Under the pieces are notes generated by a model that saw only the letters and a list, made by a program, of their open reading frames with translations, was not told where the DNA came from and searched no databases. DNA of 64,000 nucleotides from Diogma glabrata (taxonomy: Eukaryota > Arthropoda > Insecta > Diptera > Cylindrotomidae), in the NCBI GenBank assembly GCA_963693315.1, contig OY856188.1, forward strand, positions 188,756,930-188,820,929. Direction: 5' to 3'. A program made the position numbers and the translations under genes. Position 1 is the stretch's first letter. Each line of letters begins with the position of its first letter. Below, in pieces: positions 1 through 12,284 of this stretch.

Positions 1-1335
1 AGTGGTCATCACATGCGTGGAATGAGTTGAGAATCCAAAATCGTTGAATAATTTGTAATCCAAATTGTTGAATAAAATTGAATTCCAAATCGTGGAGTAA
101 ATGTGTAATCATAAACATCGAAGAAATTGGTAATTATAAACGTTGATTAAATTGGTCACCATAAGCGTTGAATTTTATAATCAAAATTGTCGAATGAATT
201 TGTAACCAAAATTGTTATATAAAATTGTAATCAAAATCGTTGAATAGTTTGTAATCCAAATTGTTGAGTAGAATTGTATTCAAAATGGTCGAATAAATTT
301 GAAATCGAAATCGTTGTATAGTTTTATAATCCAAATCGTTGAATAAATTTGGAATCAAAAGGTTGAATAAATGTGGAATCACAATCGGTGAATAAATTTG
401 AAATCGAAATCGTGGTATAATTTTATAATCCAAATTGTTGAACAAAGTTGGAATCCAAAATAGTTGAAGAAATTTGTAATCATAAACATCGAAGAAATTG
501 GTAATTGTGAACGTTGATTAAATTTGTAAACAAAATTGTTATATAAAATTGTAATCAAAATCGTTGAATAGTTTGTAATCCAAATTGTTGAGTAGAATTG
601 TATTCAAAATTGTCGAATAAATTTGGAATCACAATCGTTGAATAAATTTGAAATCGTAATCGTTGAATAATGTTATAATCAAAATTGTTGAAAAATGGTA
701 ATCCAAAATCGCTGGATAAACTTGGAATCAAAATTTTCGAATAAATTTGTAAACCAAAATTGTTGAACAGGATGGAAATCAAAATCGTTGAATAGATGTG
801 GAGTCACATTCGTTGAATAAATTTGAAATCGAAATCGTTGTATAATTTTATAATCCAAATCGTTGAACAGACTTGGAATCCAAAATAGTTGAAGAAATTT
901 ATAATCATAAACATCGAAGAAATTGGTAATTATAAACGTTGATTAAATTTGGTATATGAATAAGTTGGCAAACAAAGCCGTTGAATTAATTGGTTATCAA
1001 AAAGGTTGAATAACTTGGCAGACAAAATTGTTGCATAAATTGTTATCAAAAATGTTAAAATAAATTGGTAAACGTAATCGTTGAATTTTATTTATAAATC
1101 GTCGAACAAATTTGTAAATCCATTCGTTGAATATATTTTTTAACAAATTCGTTGAATAAATTAATCAAAAATGTCGAAGAAATTTGTTATCCAAATGGTT
1201 GAGTAGATTCGTTACCAAAACCGTTGAATATATTTGTTAACCAAATCGTTGAATATATTGGTTAACAAAATCGATGAATTTATTTGGTAGCGAAATCATT
1301 AAATAAACTGGTAATATTAATTGTACGAAACTATG
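1..1335. repeat. 25-bp minisatellite array inside the left LTR
   Basis: About 50 degenerate head-to-tail copies of a 24-26 bp monomer close to GTTGAATAAATTTGTAATC plus an AAAATC-type linker. Variants mix GTTGAATAA, GTCGAATAA, ATCGAAGAA and GTTGATTAA starts. Open frames on the minus strand here are an effect of the periodic repeat and are not genes. Confidence 0.85.
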
Positions 1336-3416
1336 TTGTCAAAGTTGGCCGAGTTGATATGAGATAGATGAAAACATGGTATCACAGCTTGGCAATGACG
1401 GTATAGATGATTTATAAAAACTTGGTTGTACACGTTGCCAATGATGATCCAAGTCGGAAGAACATACTGGTCATAAACTTTGATGTGCTAATGTCAATAT
1501 CGCATGAAATCCCGTTATGGACTTTGGCAAAGATGATATAAAAACCAGCATAGAAAAAAAATGTCGATACACCACGGTTGATTGATACAATAATTTATTT
1601 AATTACAAGATCGTCACAGTGACGCATATAATAACACTATATTATTTAAATCACATATAGGTAAAGTTTAACTTAATTAAATGCCTACGTAAACTTTTAT
1701 TAACCTAGAATCAAGGTCAGTTCAATCGACTATCGTAAGTATTAAAGGTATTCAGTAATTATTCACAGGAACAAAATTAATCATGAAGTATGTATATCAA
1801 CAAATCATTTTACTAATAGCTATCTAATGTTAATAGATTCTTACACTATGATTTACAGCAATAAACAAAAAAAACAAAACAGCAAACAAAATTGATAATT
1901 AATCTAGTTCGATACATTCGAAAAATCAGCCGACACTTAAGAAAAACGAAAACTGTACATCTCTTAACAATAATGATAATGTAAACTTTTGGTATATACC
2001 GTTAAAAAAAAATGACTAGACACGAAAACCGGAGTTTTTCTTCATTAAATGTACCGTAAAGTTTCACGAATTCACTGGAGCAAGTTTGCTTTATAAAAAA
2101 AAACGTTCTCAAGCAAACTATAATGCCAAGGGCAATTAACTAGATATTAAATAAAGTTACCTTAGATTTGCGAATCTTCAAACAAAATTTCACCATATGC
2201 GCACCGAGAAATATATCACGGATTTTGTATACTGTTACACATAACACAGACACATCACAAACAACAAATAAATATATTTTTTTTTTGATACACGGATAAT
2301 TCCTTTTTTATGGAGTTTACTTTACATTTAATTTCTTTTCGTTTTTTTTATTATCTTTTTGTTTTCTATAATTACGTTAATGAACATTTTCCTTGGCAAC
2401 CGTAAAAATGAATACTTTTCTAATAAAAAAAATCTGAACACCTGTTGCCAGCTGTCAAAGCAAAATCCAATAGGATAATTGTAATAATATTAATCGACGT
2501 CAACCATCAAAAATCAAAAGTAATAGAATGAGCGTATTCGTGTGAATCGCGATTAAACTAAGAGAGTTTAATGATGTGCAGGGCCGTATTATATAGCAAA
2601 AATTTTGCTCGAAAAAACTCGAATGCGGTGTTTTGGATGTGATATAATTTCCATTGAGTTTTCAATTGATGGGAATTTTTCATAGCTAAAAAAAAACCGT
2701 TCGTTATTTGATACTATTGCCCAAAGATAAGGTTGAGGTACAAAATATTTCCGACACATCAATAACATTTACCATTGAATCCAAAATGAACCAAAATCAA
2801 GTTCGTTCGATGTTATGTTGTTTAGACATTACAAAACTACAATCCAAAGTAGTAATATAATGAAACGGAAAAATTATTTTGAAAGAAATTAAGACAATAG
2901 AATGTTTAACAAAAACGAGATATTAAATCGTTGAATGTGGATGAATGGAAAAATATTTAGGGTTTAAAAAAAATTGTTTAATTACGGTTGATGTCTAGAG
3001 AATTCAAACTTTAGCAGTATATTGAAAATAAACGAATAGAAACACAGCGCGCGTCGCTTTTAGTGTGTGGTAAGATCAAATTCTGACCAAAGTTTAGCGG
3101 TCATACGGATGATGATTAAAGAAAATTATCAATCAACTCAAATTAACCAATACTATATTATATCAATGAATAAACAAATCAGGGCAGTCAGTGTGATTTT
3201 CCTTCTCCCATACGTTTGTCCGGCCATTGCAGATTTAGTAGATTCTGAGAAACATAAGGAAACTATGGGTGAAGGAAACTACATGAAATATGACTATGGA
3301 TGACGAAGGGATGAGAATCCATTACAAGTGGTACAGATCAATATAAGAAACAACAGCTAAGGAAACTGCGACTGTAATACACTGCGTTCTGACATTATGC
3401 CAGACTATCCATTACA
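1..3416 (-). repeat. 3' LTR (partial; about 423 bp lie left of the window)
   Basis: In every stretch I compared, this matches 8069-11483 base for base, apart from a run of eight A at about 2425-2432 that has seven A in the other copy. The match stops exactly after ATTACA at 3416. It comprises a 25-bp minisatellite, then about 2 kb of unique AT-rich DNA with no convincing gene. Near-identity of the LTRs suggests recent insertion, or an assembly duplication. Confidence 0.8.
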
Positions 3417-3631
3417 GAACAAGTGCTTTTGGGACGAGCACCTACGACCAAAAGAAGTTGACAAAGGCATAGGCTGGTCGCCAATAGACCTGGTACATAC
3501 ACATTAGCTTGGTGAAGCACCCCGACGTACCACAGACCAGCAATCAATGCGATCAGTATTACAAACTCAGTCTTAGCAGAAACAAAGTAACAAAGTATCT
3601 AAGAATATGCAAAAAAAAACTTTTGGGAGGG

Positions 3632-3745
3632 GTATCGATAAAATCAGTATTCTACTCTATTGCAAGCGGTGGATAACTAAAATCTTCCAGACCCAATTTC
3701 GGGCAGATCTGGGGGTTCCCGAGACTCTAAAGTCACAAAAAAATT
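3632..3745 (+). repeat. Diverged repeat, copy 1 (partner at 5514-5640)
   Basis: Shares with 5514-5640 the order: CTATTGCAA, a short variable stretch, CCAGACCCAATTTCGGGCAG, TCTG, TCCCGA, ACTC, then an A-run. The two copies are about 1.9 kb apart in the interior of the LTR element. Function unknown. Confidence 0.55.
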
Positions 3746-5513
3746 TATTCAATCTGCTACAGATCGAAAAGAAAAAAGAAAAAATACACCATTGGACCGA
3801 CTCCTTTAATGAAACGTCCGACACAATTTCGTTTTTACGTTATGCAGGCTCGCAACCCACACCTGAACTAACACGAGTCTCATACTTCTCCGACTGAGCT
3901 AGCCGGGCCACACTGTTGTACGCTTCCGTCCCAGTGACTCTGAAGGATGAGAAAAAAAAACTGTTCACATAGGTTCAAAGCAACTAATTGGACCACATTC
4001 AATACATTCGATCTCGGTATTTTCGCTGGCAAATAGACTACACAAAAAAAAATTTTGAACCAAGACCCGAACACCAAAGTTGATACACACTCACTGAACT
4101 GTGAATTCAAGATGGAACTACCCTCATACTTTATGGTCGTCGATAATCTTGACTTACCATGGCGGTGAAACACGCATGAAAGTTACTATCATACTGACAG
4201 AAAAAAACTATTGCCGATGTTAGGCACGAATGTCCTTGGAGTGATAAACACCTCTACGTTTAGAAGCCAGGTCCTCCAGTTCGTAAGCAGCGCTACCTAC
4301 CAACCTTCAAACGTTGGCTTCGCAAACTTTTGTGAGAGCGATACCGAGGATTTTCTGCAGTTCCCCGCATCGCTCAAAATAATATTACGACAGAGTTCAA
4401 TGTTTTGTTTTTGGCTAAACCCCCAAGAGAGGAAGCTGGTGGACTGGGGGCCCTCGCAATACACTCGTCAGCGTATTCCTCGGGTAACCACAATCCCCAT
4501 ACCTCGCCCCTTGGAAGAGTCTCAATATCTAAAACCCAAGCCAGCATTTCACCTGGCCTGAAATTAGGTTATCTGCGAACACAGGAACAGACAATGTCGG
4601 AGCTTATTGTCGGCAATAGATCTATCAATTATTTTCTCAAATTCATTCATAGGTGATTCAATATACTTGCCACTGACAGAATTTCTGGTTGTCAATTATT
4701 TGAGAATTTGGTGAATCGATTGGTTCATTTCTACTATCATCAGCATCATAAATTTTATCATATTTTAGCTTTTCCACATCGTAACAAAATCAACAACTTG
4801 ATCTTTTGAACTTGGAAATTTTAAAACTGACATTTTTTTGAAATTTGAACCTATCCAAGCCGGTTTAAACAAATGTTATTGATACTCCAAAGCTTCAGGA
4901 CCGTGCCGCTCGACCAATTCGATGTAAATAATTCAGTGATGGATTTGGAACATCAAGATTTATTATTAAATTTATATTTTCTGCATCAATTCTGCGTGAC
5001 TGTGATTAGAATACGAAAGTTGAATTCTCTTATATTTTTCTAATAATTCAAGACGTTGTGTTTGCTCATGTGCGCCCTTCATCGTTAATCAATAATTTAA
5101 AACAGCGTTCGGCCCGGGATTGAGAATCGGTGAACAAAGAACATTGCTTACACGAAATCAACCGGAATATGTTTTTCTATTTCTACAATCTACAATTTCA
5201 TTTCATTGAAATTATTTTCTGGCTGTGGAATTGCGTAACCAAAATTTAAATTTTAATTTAATTATTCAATCATCACCAAAAAAAAATTTTCATTACCGTA
5301 TTTGACCACTTTAAATATTTTTAGAGCAGAATTTAAAAAAAAATTATATGGAAATTTAGTGATTCAAACCTCAAACAGCTGCGCAATATTTTCTTCAACT
5401 CGACAATTATATTAAATCAGATTGATTATTATCTTGATATTATTTCACTGCGATTTACAATTGTTTTCCAAGATGCCGAAATATGAACAGAACAAAAAAA
5501 AAATAAACGGTGA

Positions 5514-5640
5514 GATCGGAGAGAGAGTAAGTATACTACGCTATTGCAAAAAAAAAAATGGAGTTAAGAAAAATGAAATTCCAGACCCAATTTCGGGCAG
5601 GTCTGACGGCTCCCGATACTCAAAACTGAGTGACAGACAA
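5514..5640 (+). repeat. Diverged repeat, copy 2 (partner at 3632-3745)
   Basis: Second copy of the segment containing CCAGACCCAATTTCGGGCAG. It sits in an open frame (5422-5751) with no recognised family. Confidence 0.55.
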
Positions 5641-6114
5641 AAAAAAAATTATATAAGTGCGGCAAGCCTACCGGTTAGACAAGGAGAATTAACTAGTTCT
5701 ATCATGCAAAAGTTATATAAAAAAAAATTAAATCTAACATGCAAAGATTAATTTAAGTGAATTTAATAGGATTATAAGAGCAGGACTAGGAAGTTTTCCC
5801 AACCAATCTTAGACGTTGAATTATTTTAGGACACTAAACGGGTAAACTTAGGCCTCCCGAATCCGACAATTTTCGTTACTTGAAGTAGATTAACAATCAA
5901 AAACTTCCTTTTCCTAGTCTCTATTCCTTTTTCCTTTCTTATTTAATAATTATTCTTAACTTACAGTTCGAAGTAACCGAATGTGTCTTCAATTAACCTA
6001 AAACATAGATTTTAGTTATGCCCTAATACAAAAAAACTAACAATTTACAAAATCACACATTCGGTACTTTTTCTCCAGACTCCGCAAGATGTTTCCGGAG
6101 TATTAGTGTTATTT

Positions 6115-6540
6115 CTTATGATTTGTTAATAATTTGGTTTCTATGTAATTTCTTGATACTTTATTTTCTTTATAATTTCTTGATAATTTATATACGTTGT
6201 AGTTTCTTGATAATTTATATATTATATTACTTCTTGATAAGTTATTTACGTTGTAATTTCTTGATACGTTATTTTCTTTATAATTTCTTGATAATTTATT
6301 TATTATTGGTTGGACCTAAAATTTATAGATAAACGAATATTAGAGTCTGATATTATCAGCTGTTTTTATTTATTAATTTATTTATATATAATTATTCATA
6401 TATACATTTATTTATTTAGATGTACTTATTCATAATTATATTTATTTATTTATAATCAACTATTTATATATACATTTATCTATATATAAATATGTATTTA
6501 TATATATATAGTTACTAATTCTTTTTTTTTTTTTTTTTTA
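6115..6540. repeat. AT-rich simple and degenerate tandem repeats ending in poly(T)
   Basis: 6115-6300 repeats an approximate 30-bp unit containing AATTTCTTGATAATTTAT. It is followed by TTTATTTATATATA-type sequence and a T-run near 6521-6539. No coding signal. Confidence 0.7.
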
Positions 6541-7623
6541 TTTATTTTGGCGAAGGGAGGAAAGTCAGATTCAACCACGGGGTGCCCATCACTACGGGGT
6601 TGAAGGTGGTGACCGCCGTTCTTTCAATTCTTTTTTTTTGTTGGATGTTTATGGGTTTAAATAAGAAAGAAAAATAAAAACAATTTTTGGGATTAAAGAA
6701 AAAGAAAAAAAAAACTACGTTAAAAGGATCGGAAATGGAAAAGGAAGGAGGGCAAGACGGGATGAATAAGGAAAGGAGATGGTAAGGTGTGACAGGAATA
6801 AGGTGGGGTATGTGCGAGTAGTGTTTCACCCAGCTGACGAGTGCTGATGGGATGGTCAGAAGATAATATCCCCTGCACCACCATTCTATCAACAACACTC
6901 GGCAGCTGTGATCCACGCCACCAACACATACGGTAAGGTGCTGTGGCAAAGGTGGACCAGTTACACATCAGCATGACAGCCGAGCGAAATCTTCCCTCGA
7001 CAGCGGGCCAATGCTGTCTTGGAAGAACTTCCTCGGTATCACCCGATGAGAACCCGCACACCTCAACCACAGGAAGCTAGTATTGCCGGGAGGGGTCGCT
7101 AACGTTAGGCAATAGTAGCGCAGGTTGGGCTCTGCGGACCCCGCGAACCCGAAGCCTGACCAGGTGACCAGACTCGGACGAGGTTTGGCGTATACACCAA
7201 ACCACGTCGTTCTAGGTCTGGCACCTGAGACACCTTCGGCATTTGAGACGTCCCCAGAAACCCAACCCGTAACTAGGGTCCGTGGGGTTGTAATGCCCAT
7301 TGAGAATAATTCCGAAAAATTATTCTCACCCATGCGTTTTAAAAAAAAAAATACAAAAAAGGAGAATATTTGCTGGAGGCGTAGGGACGCAACTCCCCAT
7401 CAAAGTAAAGTCTGAGGAATCTCAGACTTCCTTTGCTCCTGCGCGTTTGAAGCAGGGAATTGCTTCTACGCCGCCAGAGTCTTTACTATTGTTTTGGTGG
7501 AAAATTAAAATTAATTGGAAGAAAAAAAATTTTCGGGAAAAAAAAAATTTTTTCAAGATTTTTTTTTGAAAATATGGAGGGACTCCTCCAGAGTCCTACA
7601 TTGCTGTAGGGACCCTTAGAGAA

Positions 7624-7641
7624 GCCCCACGTTGGGCGCCA
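7624..7641 (-). other. Primer-binding site, tRNA-Lys (CUU type)
   Basis: The + strand reads GCCCCACGTTGGGCGCCA, identical to the 3' end of insect tRNA-Lys(CUU) including CCA as I remember it. The minus strand is therefore an 18-nt primer-binding site. It lies 3 bases from the LTR edge at 7645, the spacing expected of an LTR retroelement, and fixes the element's direction. Confidence 0.85.
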
Positions 7642-7914
7642 ATTTGTAATGAAGTGCCTCTCATGATGATAATGGGAGTGGCTTAGCAGGAAGCGTACCT
7701 AGAAATGTTGTATTGCCGTTCGACTTAGTCTCAATCATCGTGGATAAGAGATATTAATAACCTGCTGCTTCAGCACAAATACGGAAATGTACGCATTTTT
7801 CAAAGTAGATCAGAAATGGAAACAAATACAAGTGTGAAAATGAGACTCTGGCGGCCCCCTTCTACGAAAGAACCACGGTCGGCACGTTCAACCCCCTCAT
7901 TCACTCACATACGC

Positions 7915-7938
7915 CCACACACACACACACACACACAT
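7915..7938. repeat. (CA)n microsatellite
   Basis: Uninterrupted AC dinucleotides within the right LTR. Confidence 0.9.
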
Positions 7939-8097
7939 TCACACCCCTAAATCCCATGAATAGTAAGGAAAATCAATCAAAATAGACTCACCCGTGGTTA
8001 TATCCGCCTGGCCTCCAATCCTGCTTAAATCAGCACTCCATCAGCACGGAATTATAAACGTTGATTAAAGTGGTCATCACATGCGTGGAATGAGTTG

Positions 8098-9403
8098 AGA
8101 ATCCAAAATCGTTGAATAATTTGTAATCCAAATTGTTGAATAAAATTGAATTCCAAATCGTGGAGTAAATGTGTAATCATAAACATCGAAGAAATTGGTA
8201 ATTATAAACGTTGATTAAATTGGTCACCATAAGCGTTGAATTTTATAATCAAAATTGTCGAATGAATTTGTAACCAAAATTGTTATATAAAATTGTAATC
8301 AAAATCGTTGAATAGTTTGTAATCCAAATTGTTGAGTAGAATTGTATTCAAAATGGTCGAATAAATTTGAAATCGAAATCGTTGTATAGTTTTATAATCC
8401 AAATCGTTGAATAAATTTGGAATCAAAAGGTTGAATAAATGTGGAATCACAATCGGTGAATAAATTTGAAATCGAAATCGTGGTATAATTTTATAATCCA
8501 AATTGTTGAACAAAGTTGGAATCCAAAATAGTTGAAGAAATTTGTAATCATAAACATCGAAGAAATTGGTAATTGTGAACGTTGATTAAATTTGTAAACA
8601 AAATTGTTATATAAAATTGTAATCAAAATCGTTGAATAGTTTGTAATCCAAATTGTTGAGTAGAATTGTATTCAAAATTGTCGAATAAATTTGGAATCAC
8701 AATCGTTGAATAAATTTGAAATCGTAATCGTTGAATAATGTTATAATCAAAATTGTTGAAAAATGGTAATCCAAAATCGCTGGATAAACTTGGAATCAAA
8801 ATTTTCGAATAAATTTGTAAACCAAAATTGTTGAACAGGATGGAAATCAAAATCGTTGAATAGATGTGGAGTCACATTCGTTGAATAAATTTGAAATCGA
8901 AATCGTTGTATAATTTTATAATCCAAATCGTTGAACAGACTTGGAATCCAAAATAGTTGAAGAAATTTATAATCATAAACATCGAAGAAATTGGTAATTA
9001 TAAACGTTGATTAAATTTGGTATATGAATAAGTTGGCAAACAAAGCCGTTGAATTAATTGGTTATCAAAAAGGTTGAATAACTTGGCAGACAAAATTGTT
9101 GCATAAATTGTTATCAAAAATGTTAAAATAAATTGGTAAACGTAATCGTTGAATTTTATTTATAAATCGTCGAACAAATTTGTAAATCCATTCGTTGAAT
9201 ATATTTTTTAACAAATTCGTTGAATAAATTAATCAAAAATGTCGAAGAAATTTGTTATCCAAATGGTTGAGTAGATTCGTTACCAAAACCGTTGAATATA
9301 TTTGTTAACCAAATCGTTGAATATATTGGTTAACAAAATCGATGAATTTATTTGGTAGCGAAATCATTAAATAAACTGGTAATATTAATTGTACGAAACT
9401 ATG
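8098..9403. repeat. 25-bp minisatellite array inside the right LTR
   Basis: Copy of the array at 1-1335, with the same monomer order wherever I compared it. The conserved order indicates that the array was copied with the LTR rather than expanded independently. Confidence 0.85.
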
Positions 9404-11483
9404 TTGTCAAAGTTGGCCGAGTTGATATGAGATAGATGAAAACATGGTATCACAGCTTGGCAATGACGGTATAGATGATTTATAAAAACTTGGTTGTACA
9501 CGTTGCCAATGATGATCCAAGTCGGAAGAACATACTGGTCATAAACTTTGATGTGCTAATGTCAATATCGCATGAAATCCCGTTATGGACTTTGGCAAAG
9601 ATGATATAAAAACCAGCATAGAAAAAAAATGTCGATACACCACGGTTGATTGATACAATAATTTATTTAATTACAAGATCGTCACAGTGACGCATATAAT
9701 AACACTATATTATTTAAATCACATATAGGTAAAGTTTAACTTAATTAAATGCCTACGTAAACTTTTATTAACCTAGAATCAAGGTCAGTTCAATCGACTA
9801 TCGTAAGTATTAAAGGTATTCAGTAATTATTCACAGGAACAAAATTAATCATGAAGTATGTATATCAACAAATCATTTTACTAATAGCTATCTAATGTTA
9901 ATAGATTCTTACACTATGATTTACAGCAATAAACAAAAAAAACAAAACAGCAAACAAAATTGATAATTAATCTAGTTCGATACATTCGAAAAATCAGCCG
10001 ACACTTAAGAAAAACGAAAACTGTACATCTCTTAACAATAATGATAATGTAAACTTTTGGTATATACCGTTAAAAAAAAATGACTAGACACGAAAACCGG
10101 AGTTTTTCTTCATTAAATGTACCGTAAAGTTTCACGAATTCACTGGAGCAAGTTTGCTTTATAAAAAAAAACGTTCTCAAGCAAACTATAATGCCAAGGG
10201 CAATTAACTAGATATTAAATAAAGTTACCTTAGATTTGCGAATCTTCAAACAAAATTTCACCATATGCGCACCGAGAAATATATCACGGATTTTGTATAC
10301 TGTTACACATAACACAGACACATCACAAACAACAAATAAATATATTTTTTTTTTGATACACGGATAATTCCTTTTTTATGGAGTTTACTTTACATTTAAT
10401 TTCTTTTCGTTTTTTTTATTATCTTTTTGTTTTCTATAATTACGTTAATGAACATTTTCCTTGGCAACCGTAAAAATGAATACTTTTCTAATAAAAAAAT
10501 CTGAACACCTGTTGCCAGCTGTCAAAGCAAAATCCAATAGGATAATTGTAATAATATTAATCGACGTCAACCATCAAAAATCAAAAGTAATAGAATGAGC
10601 GTATTCGTGTGAATCGCGATTAAACTAAGAGAGTTTAATGATGTGCAGGGCCGTATTATATAGCAAAAATTTTGCTCGAAAAAACTCGAATGCGGTGTTT
10701 TGGATGTGATATAATTTCCATTGAGTTTTCAATTGATGGGAATTTTTCATAGCTAAAAAAAAACCGTTCGTTATTTGATACTATTGCCCAAAGATAAGGT
10801 TGAGGTACAAAATATTTCCGACACATCAATAACATTTACCATTGAATCCAAAATGAACCAAAATCAAGTTCGTTCGATGTTATGTTGTTTAGACATTACA
10901 AAACTACAATCCAAAGTAGTAATATAATGAAACGGAAAAATTATTTTGAAAGAAATTAAGACAATAGAATGTTTAACAAAAACGAGATATTAAATCGTTG
11001 AATGTGGATGAATGGAAAAATATTTAGGGTTTAAAAAAAATTGTTTAATTACGGTTGATGTCTAGAGAATTCAAACTTTAGCAGTATATTGAAAATAAAC
11101 GAATAGAAACACAGCGCGCGTCGCTTTTAGTGTGTGGTAAGATCAAATTCTGACCAAAGTTTAGCGGTCATACGGATGATGATTAAAGAAAATTATCAAT
11201 CAACTCAAATTAACCAATACTATATTATATCAATGAATAAACAAATCAGGGCAGTCAGTGTGATTTTCCTTCTCCCATACGTTTGTCCGGCCATTGCAGA
11301 TTTAGTAGATTCTGAGAAACATAAGGAAACTATGGGTGAAGGAAACTACATGAAATATGACTATGGATGACGAAGGGATGAGAATCCATTACAAGTGGTA
11401 CAGATCAATATAAGAAACAACAGCTAAGGAAACTGCGACTGTAATACACTGCGTTCTGACATTATGCCAGACTATCCATTACA

Positions 11484-12284
11484 TTATATGCAGTGAATTG
11501 TTGTCGGATTGTGATTTAGTAGAAGCTACACGTGGCTTGCAAACATTAAAAAATGTTAGTATGGAAATAGGTGATGGTAATATTGAATATTTAAATACTG
11601 TTGCTTCTGTAAATGTTCATCGTAATTGTCGTAAAAATTATACGAACAATTTGAGTATCGCAACCTTTAAACTACGTCAGCAAGAACCATGTATATCACA
11701 AGTATATCACAGCCGCTTAATTTTTCGGTATTCCATGCCATGACCGGATGTGATACAACTTCAATACTTTTTGGCAAAACAAAAATTAAAGTCATGAAGA
11801 TGTTTAAAAAATACCTGATTTAAAAAATTCCGCAGAAATATCTCCAAGAAAATTGCGCTTGAGAAGTAGTTGTCGATGCTGCAATACAGTGCTACTAGCA
11901 ATGTACAGTGCTCCAAAATCAGAACATTCGATAAATAATTACAGATATTTTAGCTTTGGTAGGCTAACAAAACAAAACACAGGTGTGAAATTTTTGTTAT
12001 TGGCACCTCCTTCTTCAGCAGCTCAACATCATATTTTTCGAGTGTATTATAAAATACAAACTAGGAAGAGAAATTGATGCAAAATAGTGGGGTTACGAGT
12101 AAAACAATAACATACTTCAGCCAGTAACAACTTTATTATACCAGCACCCGATGATCTACTAAACACAGTCTATTGTAATTGTACAAAAAATTGTGGCGGC
12201 AAGTGTGGATGCAAAAAAATGGGTTTGAGATGCTCAAAAGTTTGTGAACATTTCTGTGGGCAATCATGCTTAAACGGGGAATGA
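11484..12284 (+). pseudogene. Broken TE-type gene: Cys/His N-terminus, GCDTTS (FEN-like?) motif, C-terminal CXC cysteine cluster
   Basis: The giant LTR element sits in this gene. 11484-11690 encodes a start-less piece with IICSE, then VHRNCRKNYTN, a C-x2-C/H-x2-C arrangement common at the N-terminus of a family of large uncharacterised arthropod TE proteins. From about 11728 comes FHAMTGCDTTSILFGKTKIK, the most conserved motif of that family, then a stop. 11853-12077 reads on in another frame with a recognisable AAQHHIFRVYYKIQTR stretch. 12145-12284 ends in a cysteine cluster (CNCTKNCGGKCGCKKMGLRC then KVCEHFCGQSC) and a TGA. Most of the middle of the protein is deleted and several frameshifts are present. 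The G-x-D-T-x6-G-K pattern resembles the helix-hairpin motif of FEN/XPG nucleases; that link is inference. Confidence 0.65.

Larger units (their letters stand above)
3417..7644 (-). mobile_element. Interior of the giant-LTR element, no recognisable gag/pol
   Basis: This 4.2-kb stretch lies between the two LTRs. It contains a GC-richer block at about 6880-7300 with overlapping short open frames of no known family, a purine-rich run at about 6730-6790, AT-rich simple repeats at 6120-6540, and two related segments at about 3632 and 5514. The frame at 5422-5751 includes a basic stretch, SDRQKKNYISAASLP, which resembles linker segments of other insect TE proteins, but I cannot assign it. Nothing here would encode a replicating retroelement, so mobility would need proteins from another element. 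Confidence 0.55.
1..11483 (-). mobile_element. LTR element with giant LTRs and non-coding interior (LARD-like), left end cut by window
   Basis: Seen: a long direct repeat (1-3416 and 8069-11483) whose right copy can be followed outward to 7645. The repeat starts TGTAAT and ends ATTACA, the inverted-terminal form of an LTR. Three bases inside the right LTR lies an 18-base match to the 3' end of tRNA-Lys, which sets the orientation as minus. The interior (3417-7644, 4.2 kb) shows no reverse transcriptase, integrase or gag motif. Known: plant large retrotransposon derivatives (LARDs) combine LTRs over 4 kb with a non-coding interior of about 3.5 kb. Inference: this is an insect element of the same architecture. 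Odd: I see no polypurine tract next to the left LTR. The left target duplication lies outside the window. Confidence 0.75.
7645..11483 (-). repeat. 5' LTR, complete, 3839 bp
   Basis: Starts TGTAAT at the primer-binding-site side and ends ATTACA at 11483, where gene sequence resumes with TTATATGCAG. It includes a (CA)n run, the 25-bp minisatellite and about 2 kb of AT-rich unique DNA. At 3.84 kb it is far longer than usual insect LTRs of a few hundred bases to about 1 kb. A 78-codon open frame at 11134-11370 (and 3067-3303) is present in both copies only because the LTRs are identical. Confidence 0.8.

Noticed and set aside
215..782. Minus-strand open frames rich in FNN-D/G-Y and QIYS repeats
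   Set aside because: They follow the 25-bp minisatellite and recur identically at 8283-8850; composition and periodicity come from the repeat.
3067..3303. 78-codon open frame with a signal-peptide-like hydrophobic stretch, conserved at 11134-11370
   Set aside because: Conservation is explained by LTR identity; no homology that I recognise and no supporting context.
6542..7333. Overlapping minus-strand frames in the GC-richer block as a gag gene
   Set aside because: No capsid, zinc-knuckle or other gag motif, and the frames overlap in different phases.
1..11483. Simple 8.07-kb tandem duplication instead of an LTR element
   Set aside because: The repeat boundaries coincide with TGTAAT/ATTACA and a tRNA-Lys primer site, which a random duplication would not produce; assembly error remains possible and is noted.
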